64,000 bases of DNA from an uncultured Alistipes sp. (GTDB lineage Bacteria; Bacteroidota; Bacteroidia; Bacteroidales; Rikenellaceae), in NCBI GenBank assembly GCA_938014215.1, contig CALLRW010000006.1, positions 124,001 through 188,000 of the forward strand, written 5' to 3'. Made by a program: the position numbers and the translations under genes. Position 1 is the first letter of the stretch. Every line of letters starts with the position of its first letter. Positions 1 through 9,170 of the stretch are shown here, piece after piece. Below the pieces are notes generated by a model. That model was not told the DNA's origin, searched no databases, and was given only the letters and a program-made list of their open reading frames with translations.

Positions 1-2144
1 CCGAACGCCGCCAGATCACGGACAAGGATATCGCCTATGCTTCCTTGATCGAACTCGACCACCGGCAAAACAACTTCAGCATCGAATTCTCCGTGCTGTC
101 GTTCCTCTCACCGACGGACAACATCTTCCAATACCGGCTCGAAGGGATCGACCCGGACTTCGTCACCGTAGACTGGCGTCACCGCACGGCCTTTTACAGC
201 AATCTTCCGGCCGGGAATTATACCTTTCGCCTTCGCGTGGCCGGCAGCAACGGAGTCTGGTGCAGCAATGAAAAGACCCTTGCCATCCACATCTCACCCC
301 CACCGATGCAATCCTGGTGGGCCATTTTAACCTATGTCGTCATCTGCCTTGGGATCATTTACGTGGGATTCCATTTCACACGCTACCGTCTCAGGATGGA
401 GCATGAGATCCGCATGTCGCACTTCGAGCAGCAGCAGATCGAGGAACTGAACCGCGTCAAACTGCAGTTCTTCACAAACGTCACACACGAACTGATGACG
501 CCGCTGAGCATCCTGCTCACTTCGCTTGAAGGATTAAACAAAGGGATCGGCGAGCCACGGACTCTCTACTCCGTAATGACGGTTAATGCCACACGGTTAA
601 TGCGTTTGATCCAGCAAATTCTCGAGTTCCGCAAGGCCGAAAGCGGGAATCTCAAGCTCGGCGTTTCGCGAGGCGACATTGCCGCCTTCGTACGCAAATG
701 CTGCGAGGCCTTCACGCCACTGGTGACAAAGAAGAATCTGCATTTTTCGGTCGACTCCACGCCCGAAAGCATCACCGGATGGTTCGATCCCGACAAAGTC
801 GACAAGATCGTCTATAACCTGCTCTCGAATGCCGCGAAATACACCCCGGCAGGCGGACGTATCGGCATCACCATCCAACAGCTGGGATCCGAAGCCGAGA
901 TCGAAGTCTCGAACAGCGGGGAACTGATGAGTCAAGAGACCATCGACAACCTCTTCAAACGTTTCTACGATGGGAAATACAGAAAATTCCACACCATCGG
1001 CACCGGCATCGGCCTGTCGCTGGTCAAGGATCTGGTGACGATCCACAAGGGTCGGATTGCCGTGACCAGCTGCCAGGAACGGGGCAACTGCTTCCACATC
1101 ACGCTGCCGATCCGACGCGAAGACTACGATATCGACGAAATCGATACGGAGACCGATCAGTCGGACGGAAGTGCCGTTCTGCTCGATGCTCCGCTGACAT
1201 CGCTCCACGGTCCGAATCTCGAAACATCCCGGGACCAGGCCACCACATCCGCACCGGTTGCCCCTTCGCCGGATCCCTTCATCCGGCAGGAGAGCACAGC
1301 CTCCGAGACCATCGCCGACTCGGATGACACTCCTGAAGAGAGCACCACCGAGAAACGGCATACGGTGATGATCGTCGACGACAACGAGAACCTTCGCGAA
1401 CTGATCGGCCATCTGCTCGAGAAGCAGTTCAACATCGTCACGGCCGAGGACGGACAGCAAGCCATCCAGCGATTGACCGAGCAGCCGGTGGATCTGGTAG
1501 TTTCGGACATCATGATGGAGGGGATGGACGGTCTGCATCTCTGCCAATGGATCAAAAGCACGTTCGAGTACTGCCACATTCCGGTCATTCTCCTGACCGC
1601 CAAACACGGCGACATGAACCGGGTCGAAGGCTACAATTCCGGAGCCGACGGCTACATCACCAAACCATTCAGTTTTCAGGTACTCCATGCCCGAATCATC
1701 AACCTGCTCAAACAGCAGGATCTGCGCAGCACCCGCTACCGGAACCAGGTGGTCTTTGAGGTCGAGAAGCTCGATTATACCTCGATGGACGAGCAGTTCC
1801 TGCGCCAGGCCATTGCCTGTGTCAATGCCCATATCTCCGACAGCAACTTTACGCGGACCGATTTCGTACGCGAGATGAATACGTCGCGTACCGTCCTGAC
1901 GGAGAAGTTAAAATCGCTGACAGGTCTGACCCCCTCGGCATTTGTCCTCGACGTGCGGTTGCGTGCGGCCTGCGCACTGCTCGAAAAACAGCATCATATC
2001 CGGATTGCCGATCTGGCCTATGCCTCGGGATTCAACGACCCGAAGTACTTCAGCATGTGCTTCAAGAAAAAGTTCGGCGTCTCACCCCGCGAATACGCCG
2101 AACAGAGGGGCTCCGACCGGGAGAAAACCGATCAGGAGGCATAA
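1..2144 (+). CDS. Hybrid two-component system regulator (HTCS), 5'-truncated by window edge
   Basis: The frame is open from base 3 with no start codon in the window, so the N-terminal periplasmic sensor lies to the left. The 713 visible residues carry, in order: the end of a Y_Y_Y beta-sandwich (about 15-100), one membrane helix (about 106-128), a HisKA helix with the phosphoacceptor His in VTHELMTP (codon 486-488), an ATPase domain with N-box SNAAKYTP and G-box GTGIGLSLV, a Thr/Pro/Asp-rich linker (about 395-455), a receiver domain with phospho-Asp at codon 1506-1508, and a C-terminal AraC-type helix-turn-helix. HTCS proteins sense an oligosaccharide in the periplasm and activate the neighbouring PUL. 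The locus directly downstream is the obvious target. The TTG at 45 is not a real start because conserved Y_Y_Y-type sequence continues upstream of it. Confidence 0.95.
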   Translation, partial: ERRQITDKDIAYASLIELDHRQNNFSIEFSVLSFLSPTDNIFQYRLEGIDPDFVTVDWRHRTAFYSNLPAGNYTFRLRVAGSNGVWCSNEKTLAIHISPPPMQSWWAILTYVVICLGIIYVGFHFTRYRLRMEHEIRMSHFEQQQIEELNRVKLQFFTNVTHELMTPLSILLTSLEGLNKGIGEPRTLYSVMTVNATRLMRLIQQILEFRKAESGNLKLGVSRGDIAAFVRKCCEAFTPLVTKKNLHFSVDSTPESITGWFDPDKVDKIVYNLLSNAAKYTPAGGRIGITIQQLGSEAEIEVSNSGELMSQETIDNLFKRFYDGKYRKFHTIGTGIGLSLVKDLVTIHKGRIAVTSCQERGNCFHITLPIRREDYDIDEIDTETDQSDGSAVLLDAPLTSLHGPNLETSRDQATTSAPVAPSPDPFIRQESTASETIADSDDTPEESTTEKRHTVMIVDDNENLRELIGHLLEKQFNIVTAEDGQQAIQRLTEQPVDLVVSDIMMEGMDGLHLCQWIKSTFEYCHIPVILLTAKHGDMNRVEGYNSGADGYITKPFSFQVLHARIINLLKQQDLRSTRYRNQVVFEVEKLDYTSMDEQFLRQAIACVNAHISDSNFTRTDFVREMNTSRTVLTEKLKSLTGLTPSAFVLDVRLRAACALLEKQHHIRIADLAYASGFNDPKYFSMCFKKKFGVSPREYAEQRGSDREKTDQEA

Positions 2145-2170
2145 TACACTGACAACCAACAATCTTCGCA

Positions 2171-2204
2171 AAACCGGACATTTCTAAAATTGTCCGGTTT
2201 TTTT
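2171..2204 (+). terminator. Rho-independent terminator after the HTCS gene
   Basis: A perfect 10-bp inverted repeat, AAACCGGACA / TGTCCGGTTT, with a 10-nt loop runs into a T stretch. It starts 27 bases after the HTCS stop codon and separates the regulator transcript from the structural genes of the locus. Confidence 0.9.
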
Positions 2205-2246
2205 CACTCGGTGAACTTTTACGGACAATATTCCCCCCTTTACACC

Positions 2247-2257
2247 TACATTTTTTG
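2247..2257 (+). promoter_or_regulatory. Possible promoter region for the PUL operon
   Basis: The 140 bases between the terminator and the first lipoprotein must hold the operon promoter. The best match to the Bacteroidota -7 box TAnnTTTG is TACATTTTTTG, which is imperfect. HTCS-activated promoters are often weak matches. No repeated half-sites for the HTCS were recognised. Confidence 0.25.
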
Positions 2258-2343
2258 GAATTTTGGGGGAGCGAAAGACAGCGGTACACCCCCACCGACA
2301 GACCGATGTCCAATCCGAAATCAAAACCTTAAACCATAACTTT

Positions 2344-4128
2344 ATGAAAAAAAACTTCCACCCTAAATTTCCAGCCGCATGGCTGATTCCGCTGGCGACA
2401 GCAGCCGTGGTTGCCTGCACGAACGACGCCACACCGACACCGCCACCGACGGACGACGTGAACCAGCCCGTCGAACAGATAGCCGCCGAGCCCTTCAAGT
2501 CCGTCAAGGCGACGATTGGAGAAGAGACCGTGACAGCCATTGTCGACAACGAAGACAAGACGTTGTCCCTGACGTTCGACTACGCCGAAACGTTCGAAGC
2601 GGTCGACCTCGCCGTCGAGTTGAACGACGGATGGGCCATCGCCAGCCCGGCAGAACCCGACAACGCCGACCTCTCGGGCGAAGATCCGCAGATCGTCTTC
2701 CAGAGCGCCGACGACACGACCCTGAGCTACGCTTTCCAATTGAAGAGCTATGCCTTTCCGATCGCCGATCCATCGAAAATAACGATCGACGGGGCCACCC
2801 TCGAAGCCAATGCACAGGATCCGTTTCGCTTCACGATCCACTTCGAATCGAACGCCTCGACCTCGGTTGTTCTCCATTTCGCCCAGGGAGCCCTGATGGA
2901 GGGGGCTTCGATCGCGGGTCTGGAGAACGGAACGCTGACGCTTGAGTTCGGCTCGCTGACCACACAGCAGATCGAGGTGACCGCCAACGGGAAGGCACAC
3001 CCCTATACGTTTGTGCTCGACATGCCCGAGAAGGTGGACGAGTTCCTCCAGAAACTGCTCACCGTAGGCAACTTTGTCGACAAGACCGCCGAATACGCCT
3101 TTGCCTCGAAATACGACTACATCAAAGTCTACAACGCTACCGAATTGAAAAACATGCCGGGCGCCACCAACGGGAAAGGCGAGGACGGATCGAGCACCAG
3201 CGAACCGGTCCACTGGATGAACAACAGTTCACTGGAGGTTCAGGAGGCCGCCATGCGGTGTCTGGGCGACTGTACGGAAGCGGATTTCACGCAGACCGTC
3301 GGCAATGTTAACTTCACGGTCGTCGCGGTCGACAAATCGAAAGTCCGCGGCCGGATCATGGCCAGCGGCGAGGATCTCGGTTTCTCGATCGACGGATCGG
3401 AGGGTCTGATTGCCATGAGCGGCAATGTCGTAGTCCGCGAAGACCAGCAGTTCCGCAACAACCTGATCGCCGTCGACGGCACCACCATGGCCAACCATCT
3501 CTCCTGGTTGAACAACAATCTTTTCCGCACGGCCATTGCCTTTGACAGCGACGGCGACATGCACTTTGTGCTGGCCGGACTGGACACCTCCGACAACTCG
3601 ATCCGCCAGTTGCCTTTCTGCGAGGATCAGACCAACCATGGGGCCGTTCTGGACGATGCCGAACGCGACAAGTACTATTACGGAGCCAACTACGCAAGCC
3701 GGTTCTTCCCGGCCTGGGATTTCGACATGAAGAGCGTCGCTACGGCCCACATGCTCGTCATTCTCGACGGCGAGGCCAAAGGCTGGCGCTGGGGACTGCT
3801 CAACGACGGAAACAGCTCCCAGCCGGGTAACGCCACGGCCTACAATGCGCGGGCCCGCCGCACGTTCATCGGAGAGACCCCGGACAAGATCATCTTCGTC
3901 ACCGAAACCGGCGACGGGGTACTGATCTCGCAAGGAGGACGCGTCATGCAGGTTGTCGGCTGCACGAACGCCACGGCAACCTCGCGTCACGACGGATGGA
4001 TGAATGTATCGGTCAACGGACGTTCGACGGAATACGTTCCCATGCTCTACATCGACGGTGAGAATGTGGCCGGAGGCGCCGAGAATACCTGCCCGCTTTG
4101 CTATAAGATCGTCTACGACATCCGATAA
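2344..4128 (+). CDS. Lipoprotein with DUF5018-like domains and a possible phosphodiester-glycosidase-like C-terminus
   Basis: The 594-residue protein has a lipoprotein signal with Cys25 in ATAAVVACTND. The upstream start at 2263 was rejected because ATG 2344 gives a clean signal peptide. Residues about 35-240 look like two beta-sandwich repeats of the DUF5018 type found in SusCD loci. The C-terminal half (about 290-590) matches the next gene in layout: a conserved RTAIAFD-type strand, then RRTFIGETPDKI near residue 505, resembling the R-x-x-IG-x-x-x-DG signature of the phosphodiester glycosidase (NAGPA, PF09992) fold. That assignment is by eye. It is first of the structural genes, so a surface glycan-binding or glycan-cleaving role is likely. 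It could equally be a non-catalytic SusE/F-like binder. Confidence 0.7.
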   Translation: MKKNFHPKFPAAWLIPLATAAVVACTNDATPTPPPTDDVNQPVEQIAAEPFKSVKATIGEETVTAIVDNEDKTLSLTFDYAETFEAVDLAVELNDGWAIASPAEPDNADLSGEDPQIVFQSADDTTLSYAFQLKSYAFPIADPSKITIDGATLEANAQDPFRFTIHFESNASTSVVLHFAQGALMEGASIAGLENGTLTLEFGSLTTQQIEVTANGKAHPYTFVLDMPEKVDEFLQKLLTVGNFVDKTAEYAFASKYDYIKVYNATELKNMPGATNGKGEDGSSTSEPVHWMNNSSLEVQEAAMRCLGDCTEADFTQTVGNVNFTVVAVDKSKVRGRIMASGEDLGFSIDGSEGLIAMSGNVVVREDQQFRNNLIAVDGTTMANHLSWLNNNLFRTAIAFDSDGDMHFVLAGLDTSDNSIRQLPFCEDQTNHGAVLDDAERDKYYYGANYASRFFPAWDFDMKSVATAHMLVILDGEAKGWRWGLLNDGNSSQPGNATAYNARARRTFIGETPDKIIFVTETGDGVLISQGGRVMQVVGCTNATATSRHDGWMNVSVNGRSTEYVPMLYIDGENVAGGAENTCPLCYKIVYDIR

Positions 4129-4147
4129 AAGCCCCTCCGTGACGCCC

Positions 4148-4180
4148 CTCCGATTGCGGAAGAACGTTCCGCAATCGGAG
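4148..4180 (+). promoter_or_regulatory. Intercistronic hairpin between the two lipoprotein genes
   Basis: A perfect 14-bp inverted repeat, CTCCGATTGCGGAA / TTCCGCAATCGGAG, encloses a 5-nt loop in the 98-base gap. No T run follows, so it is unlikely to be a strong terminator. It could stop exonucleases or set the stoichiometry of the first gene against the rest of the operon. Confidence 0.7.
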
Positions 4181-4226
4181 TCCGTCCGGACCCAATTTCC
4201 ATACGAACCATCAAGTCGAACCAACC

Positions 4227-5918
4227 ATGAAATCCAAACGTTTCAAACTGCTGCCACCGATAATCGCGGCGCTGGTGGGGATGCTGCTCGGAATGGCCTG
4301 TTCCGAGGTTCCCGACAACGTCGAGGAGACTCATCGCGGAGTCGCCTTCACCTCGCTGAAGGTCACGGCCAATAACGGCGAGACGGTCACGGCGACGAAC
4401 GTCGACGAGAAAAATCTCTCACTGGCATTCAATACGGCCGACGAATTCGACCGCTGCATCCTCACCGTGGAGACAAATCCCGGCTACACGCTCGTCTACC
4501 CCGAGGATCCGAATCACTTCGATCTCGCGGCCACACCCGTCATCCACTTTCTCAATCCGCAAGGCCGGATTATCAAATACTGGCTGAGCGTGCAATCGAA
4601 CTCGCTGCCTGTGATCGATGCCTCGAAAATCCGGGTCGAGGGCAGCACCACAACCGATGACATCACCCTGTCGAGTGCCACGAAGACCCTGACCGTCAAC
4701 TACTCGCTGGGCATGGACATGACGGCCATCACCCTTGTATTCGAGCCAGGTTCGCTGCTCGAAGGGGGAACAGTCGGTGAAGATAACCGTATTACAATCG
4801 ATCTCTCGACGGGCGAGCCGTGCGAACTGGCCGTTGAAATGAGCGGTCGGCAGGTGATCTACCAGGTGACGATCAACTTCGGCCGCGTCATGGCCTCCCC
4901 GACCACCATCGGACTGCGCGACGTGACGGACCAGTTCGTCGACGAGGGCTCCCCCTTCACCGTCTATCAGGGCACGACGCTCCCGGCAGTTCCCATCCGC
5001 AACGAGGGACAGCCCGAAGAGCCCGAATTCTGGACCGACAACTGCTACGGGAACAACTACGAGGCGCAGCTGTCCGCCATGGCCTTCCTCGGAGACTGGG
5101 CCTCGAACCGCCCCGTAACGAATCTGACCAACCAGTCGCTGACCGTCATCTTCTTCGATCCGGCCTCCACCAGCGGCGATATCCGGGCCAACGAGGCGAC
5201 GGGGCTCGAACTCGACGCCACGCTGGGGGATCTGGTGATGACGGGCTGTTCGAAGGAGCTTCAGAGCGAGGTTGTCCTCAGCGACCGCATCGTCGACCAG
5301 AAGATCAAGACCCTGACCAAGGGCTATTTCCGATCCTGCATCGCCTTTGACCGCAACGGAGAGCTGCATCTGACAGCCGCAGCGCTCGACCCGGACAACC
5401 TTTCACCGGCCGGCATTGCGGAATATCGGGAGATGGCCTTCGTCAACCCGAACTACTACGGGCTGCTGACCGATGAGACCATGGCCCAGTACTTCCCGCA
5501 AAAAAGCCACTATGCCGACTATATCTCGCCCTGGTCGGTCGATGTGAAATGCTTTGCCACGGCCTATCCGCGCATCGTTCACGACGGCAACGGACTCCGG
5601 TTCCAGACGAGTCTGGCCAACGACGGCTACGGCGACTCCTCGGGCAGCGGATCCGCATGGAACGGCGAGCGCACCCGTTGCTTCATCGGCAAGACCTTCG
5701 ACGGACGGATCGCCCTGGCCTCCTCCAACGGCAAGAGCGGCATGTTGCAGATTGCATGGTTGTTACAGAAACTTGGCTGGCGCTACATATACTATGTGGG
5801 CGGTTCGTTCTACGCCGACGACGAATTCCAACCCTCGATCTGTCTGAACGGTCATCTGGTCTGCGGTGTCGAACATCAGGTTGCCAAATACCTGCTGGTA
5901 TTCGATGCAAAGCCCTAA
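4227..5918 (+). CDS. Lipoprotein paralogous to the preceding gene, possible phosphodiester-glycosidase-like domain
   Basis: The 563-residue protein has a lipobox at LLGMACSEV (Cys25). Its layout repeats that of the gene before it: beta-sandwich repeats with phrases such as NLSLAFNTADEF (first copy LSLTFDYAETF) and PVIDASKIRVEG (first copy PIADPSKITIDG), then a C-terminal domain of about 320 residues. Near residue 480 stands RTRCFIGKTFDGRIALAS, followed by a helix ending LLQKLGWRYIYYVGG. This order (R..IG...DG.., helix, LG.., glycine-rich turn) resembles NAGPA/PF09992, where the turn is normally DGGGS. Here the turn is VGGSF, so activity is uncertain. It ends 18 bases before susC1. A tandem duplication that has diverged is the simplest origin. 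Confidence 0.7.
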   Translation: MKSKRFKLLPPIIAALVGMLLGMACSEVPDNVEETHRGVAFTSLKVTANNGETVTATNVDEKNLSLAFNTADEFDRCILTVETNPGYTLVYPEDPNHFDLAATPVIHFLNPQGRIIKYWLSVQSNSLPVIDASKIRVEGSTTTDDITLSSATKTLTVNYSLGMDMTAITLVFEPGSLLEGGTVGEDNRITIDLSTGEPCELAVEMSGRQVIYQVTINFGRVMASPTTIGLRDVTDQFVDEGSPFTVYQGTTLPAVPIRNEGQPEEPEFWTDNCYGNNYEAQLSAMAFLGDWASNRPVTNLTNQSLTVIFFDPASTSGDIRANEATGLELDATLGDLVMTGCSKELQSEVVLSDRIVDQKIKTLTKGYFRSCIAFDRNGELHLTAAALDPDNLSPAGIAEYREMAFVNPNYYGLLTDETMAQYFPQKSHYADYISPWSVDVKCFATAYPRIVHDGNGLRFQTSLANDGYGDSSGSGSAWNGERTRCFIGKTFDGRIALASSNGKSGMLQIAWLLQKLGWRYIYYVGGSFYADDEFQPSICLNGHLVCGVEHQVAKYLLVFDAKP

Positions 5919-5936
5919 CGCAAAATCTATCCCAAC

Positions 5937-8900
5937 ATGAAAAAAACAGCATTCTGTCTGTTGCTTGCAGTCTGCATCTGGTCCTCATCGGCCGGAGCAC
6001 CCTCAGCACACGGCACCACGGTATATGCAGCGTCCCAACAAAGTCCCAGCACGGAGCCTTACACCGGTCAGATCGTGGACGCCCGGGACAATACACCGCT
6101 CATCGGTGCCACAATTATCCTCAAGGGAACCACCATCGGCACCAGCTCCGATACCGAAGGGAATTTCCGCATTGAGGTTCCCTCGACGATTCGCGACGTC
6201 GAGTTCGAGGTCTCCTACATCGGCTATCGTCCCGAAACGGTCCGCACGGTGAAGACCTCCCAGATTCTCATCCGTCTGACCGAAGATGCCACCTCGCTCG
6301 AAGAGGTTCAGGTCATTGCCTACGGCCAACAGAAGAAGGTCTCGGTCACGGGCGCCATCGCATCGGTCGGGACAAAGGATCTGCTCAAATCGCCCAGCGG
6401 CAGTCCGGCCAACGCCCTTGCGGGAGCCATCACGGGCATCTCCACGGTACAGATGTCGGGGCAACCCGGCGCGGAGGATCCCTCGATCTACGTGCGCGGT
6501 ACGGGATCGCTCTCCAGCACAGCCTCGCAGCCGCTTATTCTGGTCGACGGCGTCGAACGATCCTTCTTCCAGATAGATCCTCACGAGATCGAAAGCATCA
6601 CGGTGCTCAAGGATGCCTCCTCGACAGCCGTTTTCGGCGTGCGGGGAGCCAACGGTGTCATCCTCGTCACGACGCGCCGCGGAGACAAGGGCAGTCCCGA
6701 AATCTCCTGGAACTCCTCCTTCGGTCTGACCCAGTCGCTGCGCAATCTCTCCGGCGTCGGCAGTTACGACTATGCCCGTATCTACTCCGAGATCGAACGC
6801 TCCGACACACCGGGCCTAACGGACGACAAACTCACCTTCTCGCCCTTTGTCATGGAGCGGTTCCGCAAGGGTGACGATCCGATCATGTTCCCGGATGTCG
6901 ACTGGAACGACTATATCTTCAAGAATCTCGCCTGGCAGACCCAGCACAGCGCCACAATCTCCGGAGGCGGTAACCGTGTACGCTACTTTGTTTCGGGCAG
7001 TTTTCTCGAGCAGGACGGCATGCTCAAGAAGATGTACGAAAGTTACGACCCGAACTACAACTACCAACGATTCAACTACCGCTCGAACATCGACATCGAC
7101 CTCTCGCGCACCACACAGCTCCGGCTCAATGTGGGAGGTCGCACCGGAACACGCCGCGAACCGGTGACCGATGCCCTGTGGCAGAAGATCATGTGGGCCA
7201 CCCCCTTCTCAAGCCCCGGATTCGTCGATGGCAAATACATCTCCAACCCTCACAGCAGCTACATTCCGCTGGCCGAACTCTCGAGCGGTCTGGACTTCTA
7301 TTACAACTGGGGCTATCGCAAGGTACGCTCCAACGAGCTGAACCTCGACCTGGCACTTGATCAGAATCTGGACGCCATCACCAAAGGACTGAAAATCAAC
7401 ATCAAGGGAGCCTACAACACGACCCATTCCGTGACGACCCAATACGGTGTCACGGCAGCCGACAGTTACTATTCGCCTTACTACCTGGGATCGATCACCC
7501 AGCCGGGCATGGATGTCTCGGATCCCGAGTTCGACAACACCATCATCTACAAGACCGAAGGTGTGACAGGGCTGGACGAACCGATGAGCTACAACGAATC
7601 GGCCACCTCCAGAGCCCGGGACTGGTATCTGGAAGCGAGTCTGAACTACCAGCGTTCGTTTGGAGACCACGACGTCTCGGCGCTGCTGCTCTACAACCAG
7701 TCGAAGAGCTACTATCCGGCCCAATACGTCGACATTCCGACGGCCTACGTGGGTTATGTCGGACGTCTGACCTACTCCTACCGGAAACGTTATCTTGTTG
7801 ATTTCAACATTGGTTATAACGGTTCGGAGAACTTCGCACCCGGCAAGCGCTACGGACTCTTCCCCGCCGGATCGATCGGCTGGATTCTCTCGGAGGAGAA
7901 CTTCATGAAGCAGCAAACGGTGATCGATTTCCTCAAGTTGAGGGCATCGTACGGTCTGGTCGGCAACGACAAGTACAGCGGAGCCCGCTTCCTCTACCGC
8001 CAGGGGCTCTGGTACGGACAACATTCAATCCGCAGTGCCGGCGGCAGCTACGAATTCGGCAGCACGAACAACGGCATGCAGTACGATGCCATGGAGGGGA
8101 CGATCGGCAACGACGAGGTGACCTGGGAGAAGGTCCGCAAGCAGAACTACGGAATCGATCTGAAGATGTTCAATTCGCGGCTTTCGCTGACGGCCGACTA
8201 CTTCTTCGAGCACCGCTACGACATCCTCTCGTCGCGCAACACGCTGCCATCGATTGTTGCCGTAAATCTTCCGCTGATGAACCTCGGCGTAGTAGACAAC
8301 CACGGTTACGAGATCTCGCTTGGATGGAATGATTCGGGCCGCAACCTCAACTGGTGGGTCCAGGGCAACGTCTCCTACTCCAAGAACAAGATCATCTATA
8401 TGGACGAGGTGACCCCCAACTACCCGTGGATGGCCCAGACCGGCCGCAGCACGGGACTCAACTACGGCTATCTTTTCGACCGTTATCTGTCCAGCGACGA
8501 CTTCGATGCCGATGGGAATCTGAAGGTTGACGATGCAGGCAACCCGCTGCTTCCGACCATGTCGCTCGCCAACCCCAAACCGGGAGACGCCCTGTTCAAG
8601 GATCTCAATGGCGACGGAAAGATCGACGGGAACGACAAGACCTACTTCGGCTACAGCGAACGGCCCGACTATGTTTTCGGACTGTTGGGGGGCATTCGAT
8701 GGAAAGGGCTCGAGATCTCCATGCAGTGGACCGCCGGACTGCATGCCTCCCGCATGCTCTCGGGCGAGTACCGCGAGCCATTCGGCAGCACCAACTCCCG
8801 CGCCCTGCTCCAGTTCCTGGCCGACGACAGCTGGACTCCGCAACATCCCGATGCGCGTTTCCCGAGAATGACCTTCACCAACAAGCAGCATTACCTCGAA

Positions 8901-9161
8901 GATTCGGATCTATGGCTCATGGACGGCTCCTACCTCCGGCTCAAGGTGCTCGACATCGGCTACACCTTTGCCCCGCAGAAGTTCCTGAACAGGATCGGCA
9001 TCAAGTCGCTGCGGATCTATATGAGCGGCTACAACCTGCTGACGCTCTTCTCCGAGCTCAATGACATGGACATCGACCCGGAGGGGACCACCGGAGGATC
9101 AACCATCGATTCCTACCCCAATGTGCGCATCTTCAATCTGGGTGTAAACCTCACTTTTTAA
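5937..9161 (+). CDS. susC: SusC/RagA-family TonB-dependent outer-membrane transporter (first)
   Basis: The 1,074-residue protein has a signal peptide, a CarboxypepD_reg-like domain (about 42-118; YTGQIVDARDNTPLIGATI), a TonB-box-like segment LEEVQVIAYGQQKK, a plug domain (about 135-240; ILVDGVERS, ESITVLKDASSTAVFG, GANGVILVTT) and a 22-strand-type barrel ending in a terminal Phe (LGVNLTF). SusC proteins import oligosaccharides across the outer membrane with the SusD lipoprotein as lid, powered by TonB-ExbBD. It lies 9 bases before its susD. The plug motifs and length are fully typical, so the family is certain. The substrate is not. Confidence 0.97.
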   Translation: MKKTAFCLLLAVCIWSSSAGAPSAHGTTVYAASQQSPSTEPYTGQIVDARDNTPLIGATIILKGTTIGTSSDTEGNFRIEVPSTIRDVEFEVSYIGYRPETVRTVKTSQILIRLTEDATSLEEVQVIAYGQQKKVSVTGAIASVGTKDLLKSPSGSPANALAGAITGISTVQMSGQPGAEDPSIYVRGTGSLSSTASQPLILVDGVERSFFQIDPHEIESITVLKDASSTAVFGVRGANGVILVTTRRGDKGSPEISWNSSFGLTQSLRNLSGVGSYDYARIYSEIERSDTPGLTDDKLTFSPFVMERFRKGDDPIMFPDVDWNDYIFKNLAWQTQHSATISGGGNRVRYFVSGSFLEQDGMLKKMYESYDPNYNYQRFNYRSNIDIDLSRTTQLRLNVGGRTGTRREPVTDALWQKIMWATPFSSPGFVDGKYISNPHSSYIPLAELSSGLDFYYNWGYRKVRSNELNLDLALDQNLDAITKGLKINIKGAYNTTHSVTTQYGVTAADSYYSPYYLGSITQPGMDVSDPEFDNTIIYKTEGVTGLDEPMSYNESATSRARDWYLEASLNYQRSFGDHDVSALLLYNQSKSYYPAQYVDIPTAYVGYVGRLTYSYRKRYLVDFNIGYNGSENFAPGKRYGLFPAGSIGWILSEENFMKQQTVIDFLKLRASYGLVGNDKYSGARFLYRQGLWYGQHSIRSAGGSYEFGSTNNGMQYDAMEGTIGNDEVTWEKVRKQNYGIDLKMFNSRLSLTADYFFEHRYDILSSRNTLPSIVAVNLPLMNLGVVDNHGYEISLGWNDSGRNLNWWVQGNVSYSKNKIIYMDEVTPNYPWMAQTGRSTGLNYGYLFDRYLSSDDFDADGNLKVDDAGNPLLPTMSLANPKPGDALFKDLNGDGKIDGNDKTYFGYSERPDYVFGLLGGIRWKGLEISMQWTAGLHASRMLSGEYREPFGSTNSRALLQFLADDSWTPQHPDARFPRMTFTNKQHYLEDSDLWLMDGSYLRLKVLDIGYTFAPQKFLNRIGIKSLRIYMSGYNLLTLFSELNDMDIDPEGTTGGSTIDSYPNVRIFNLGVNLTF

Positions 9162-9170
9162 ACCGTCATC

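Noticed and set aside
597..1832. 411-codon - strand ORF opposite the HTCS gene
   Set aside because: Antisense to conserved kinase and receiver domains.
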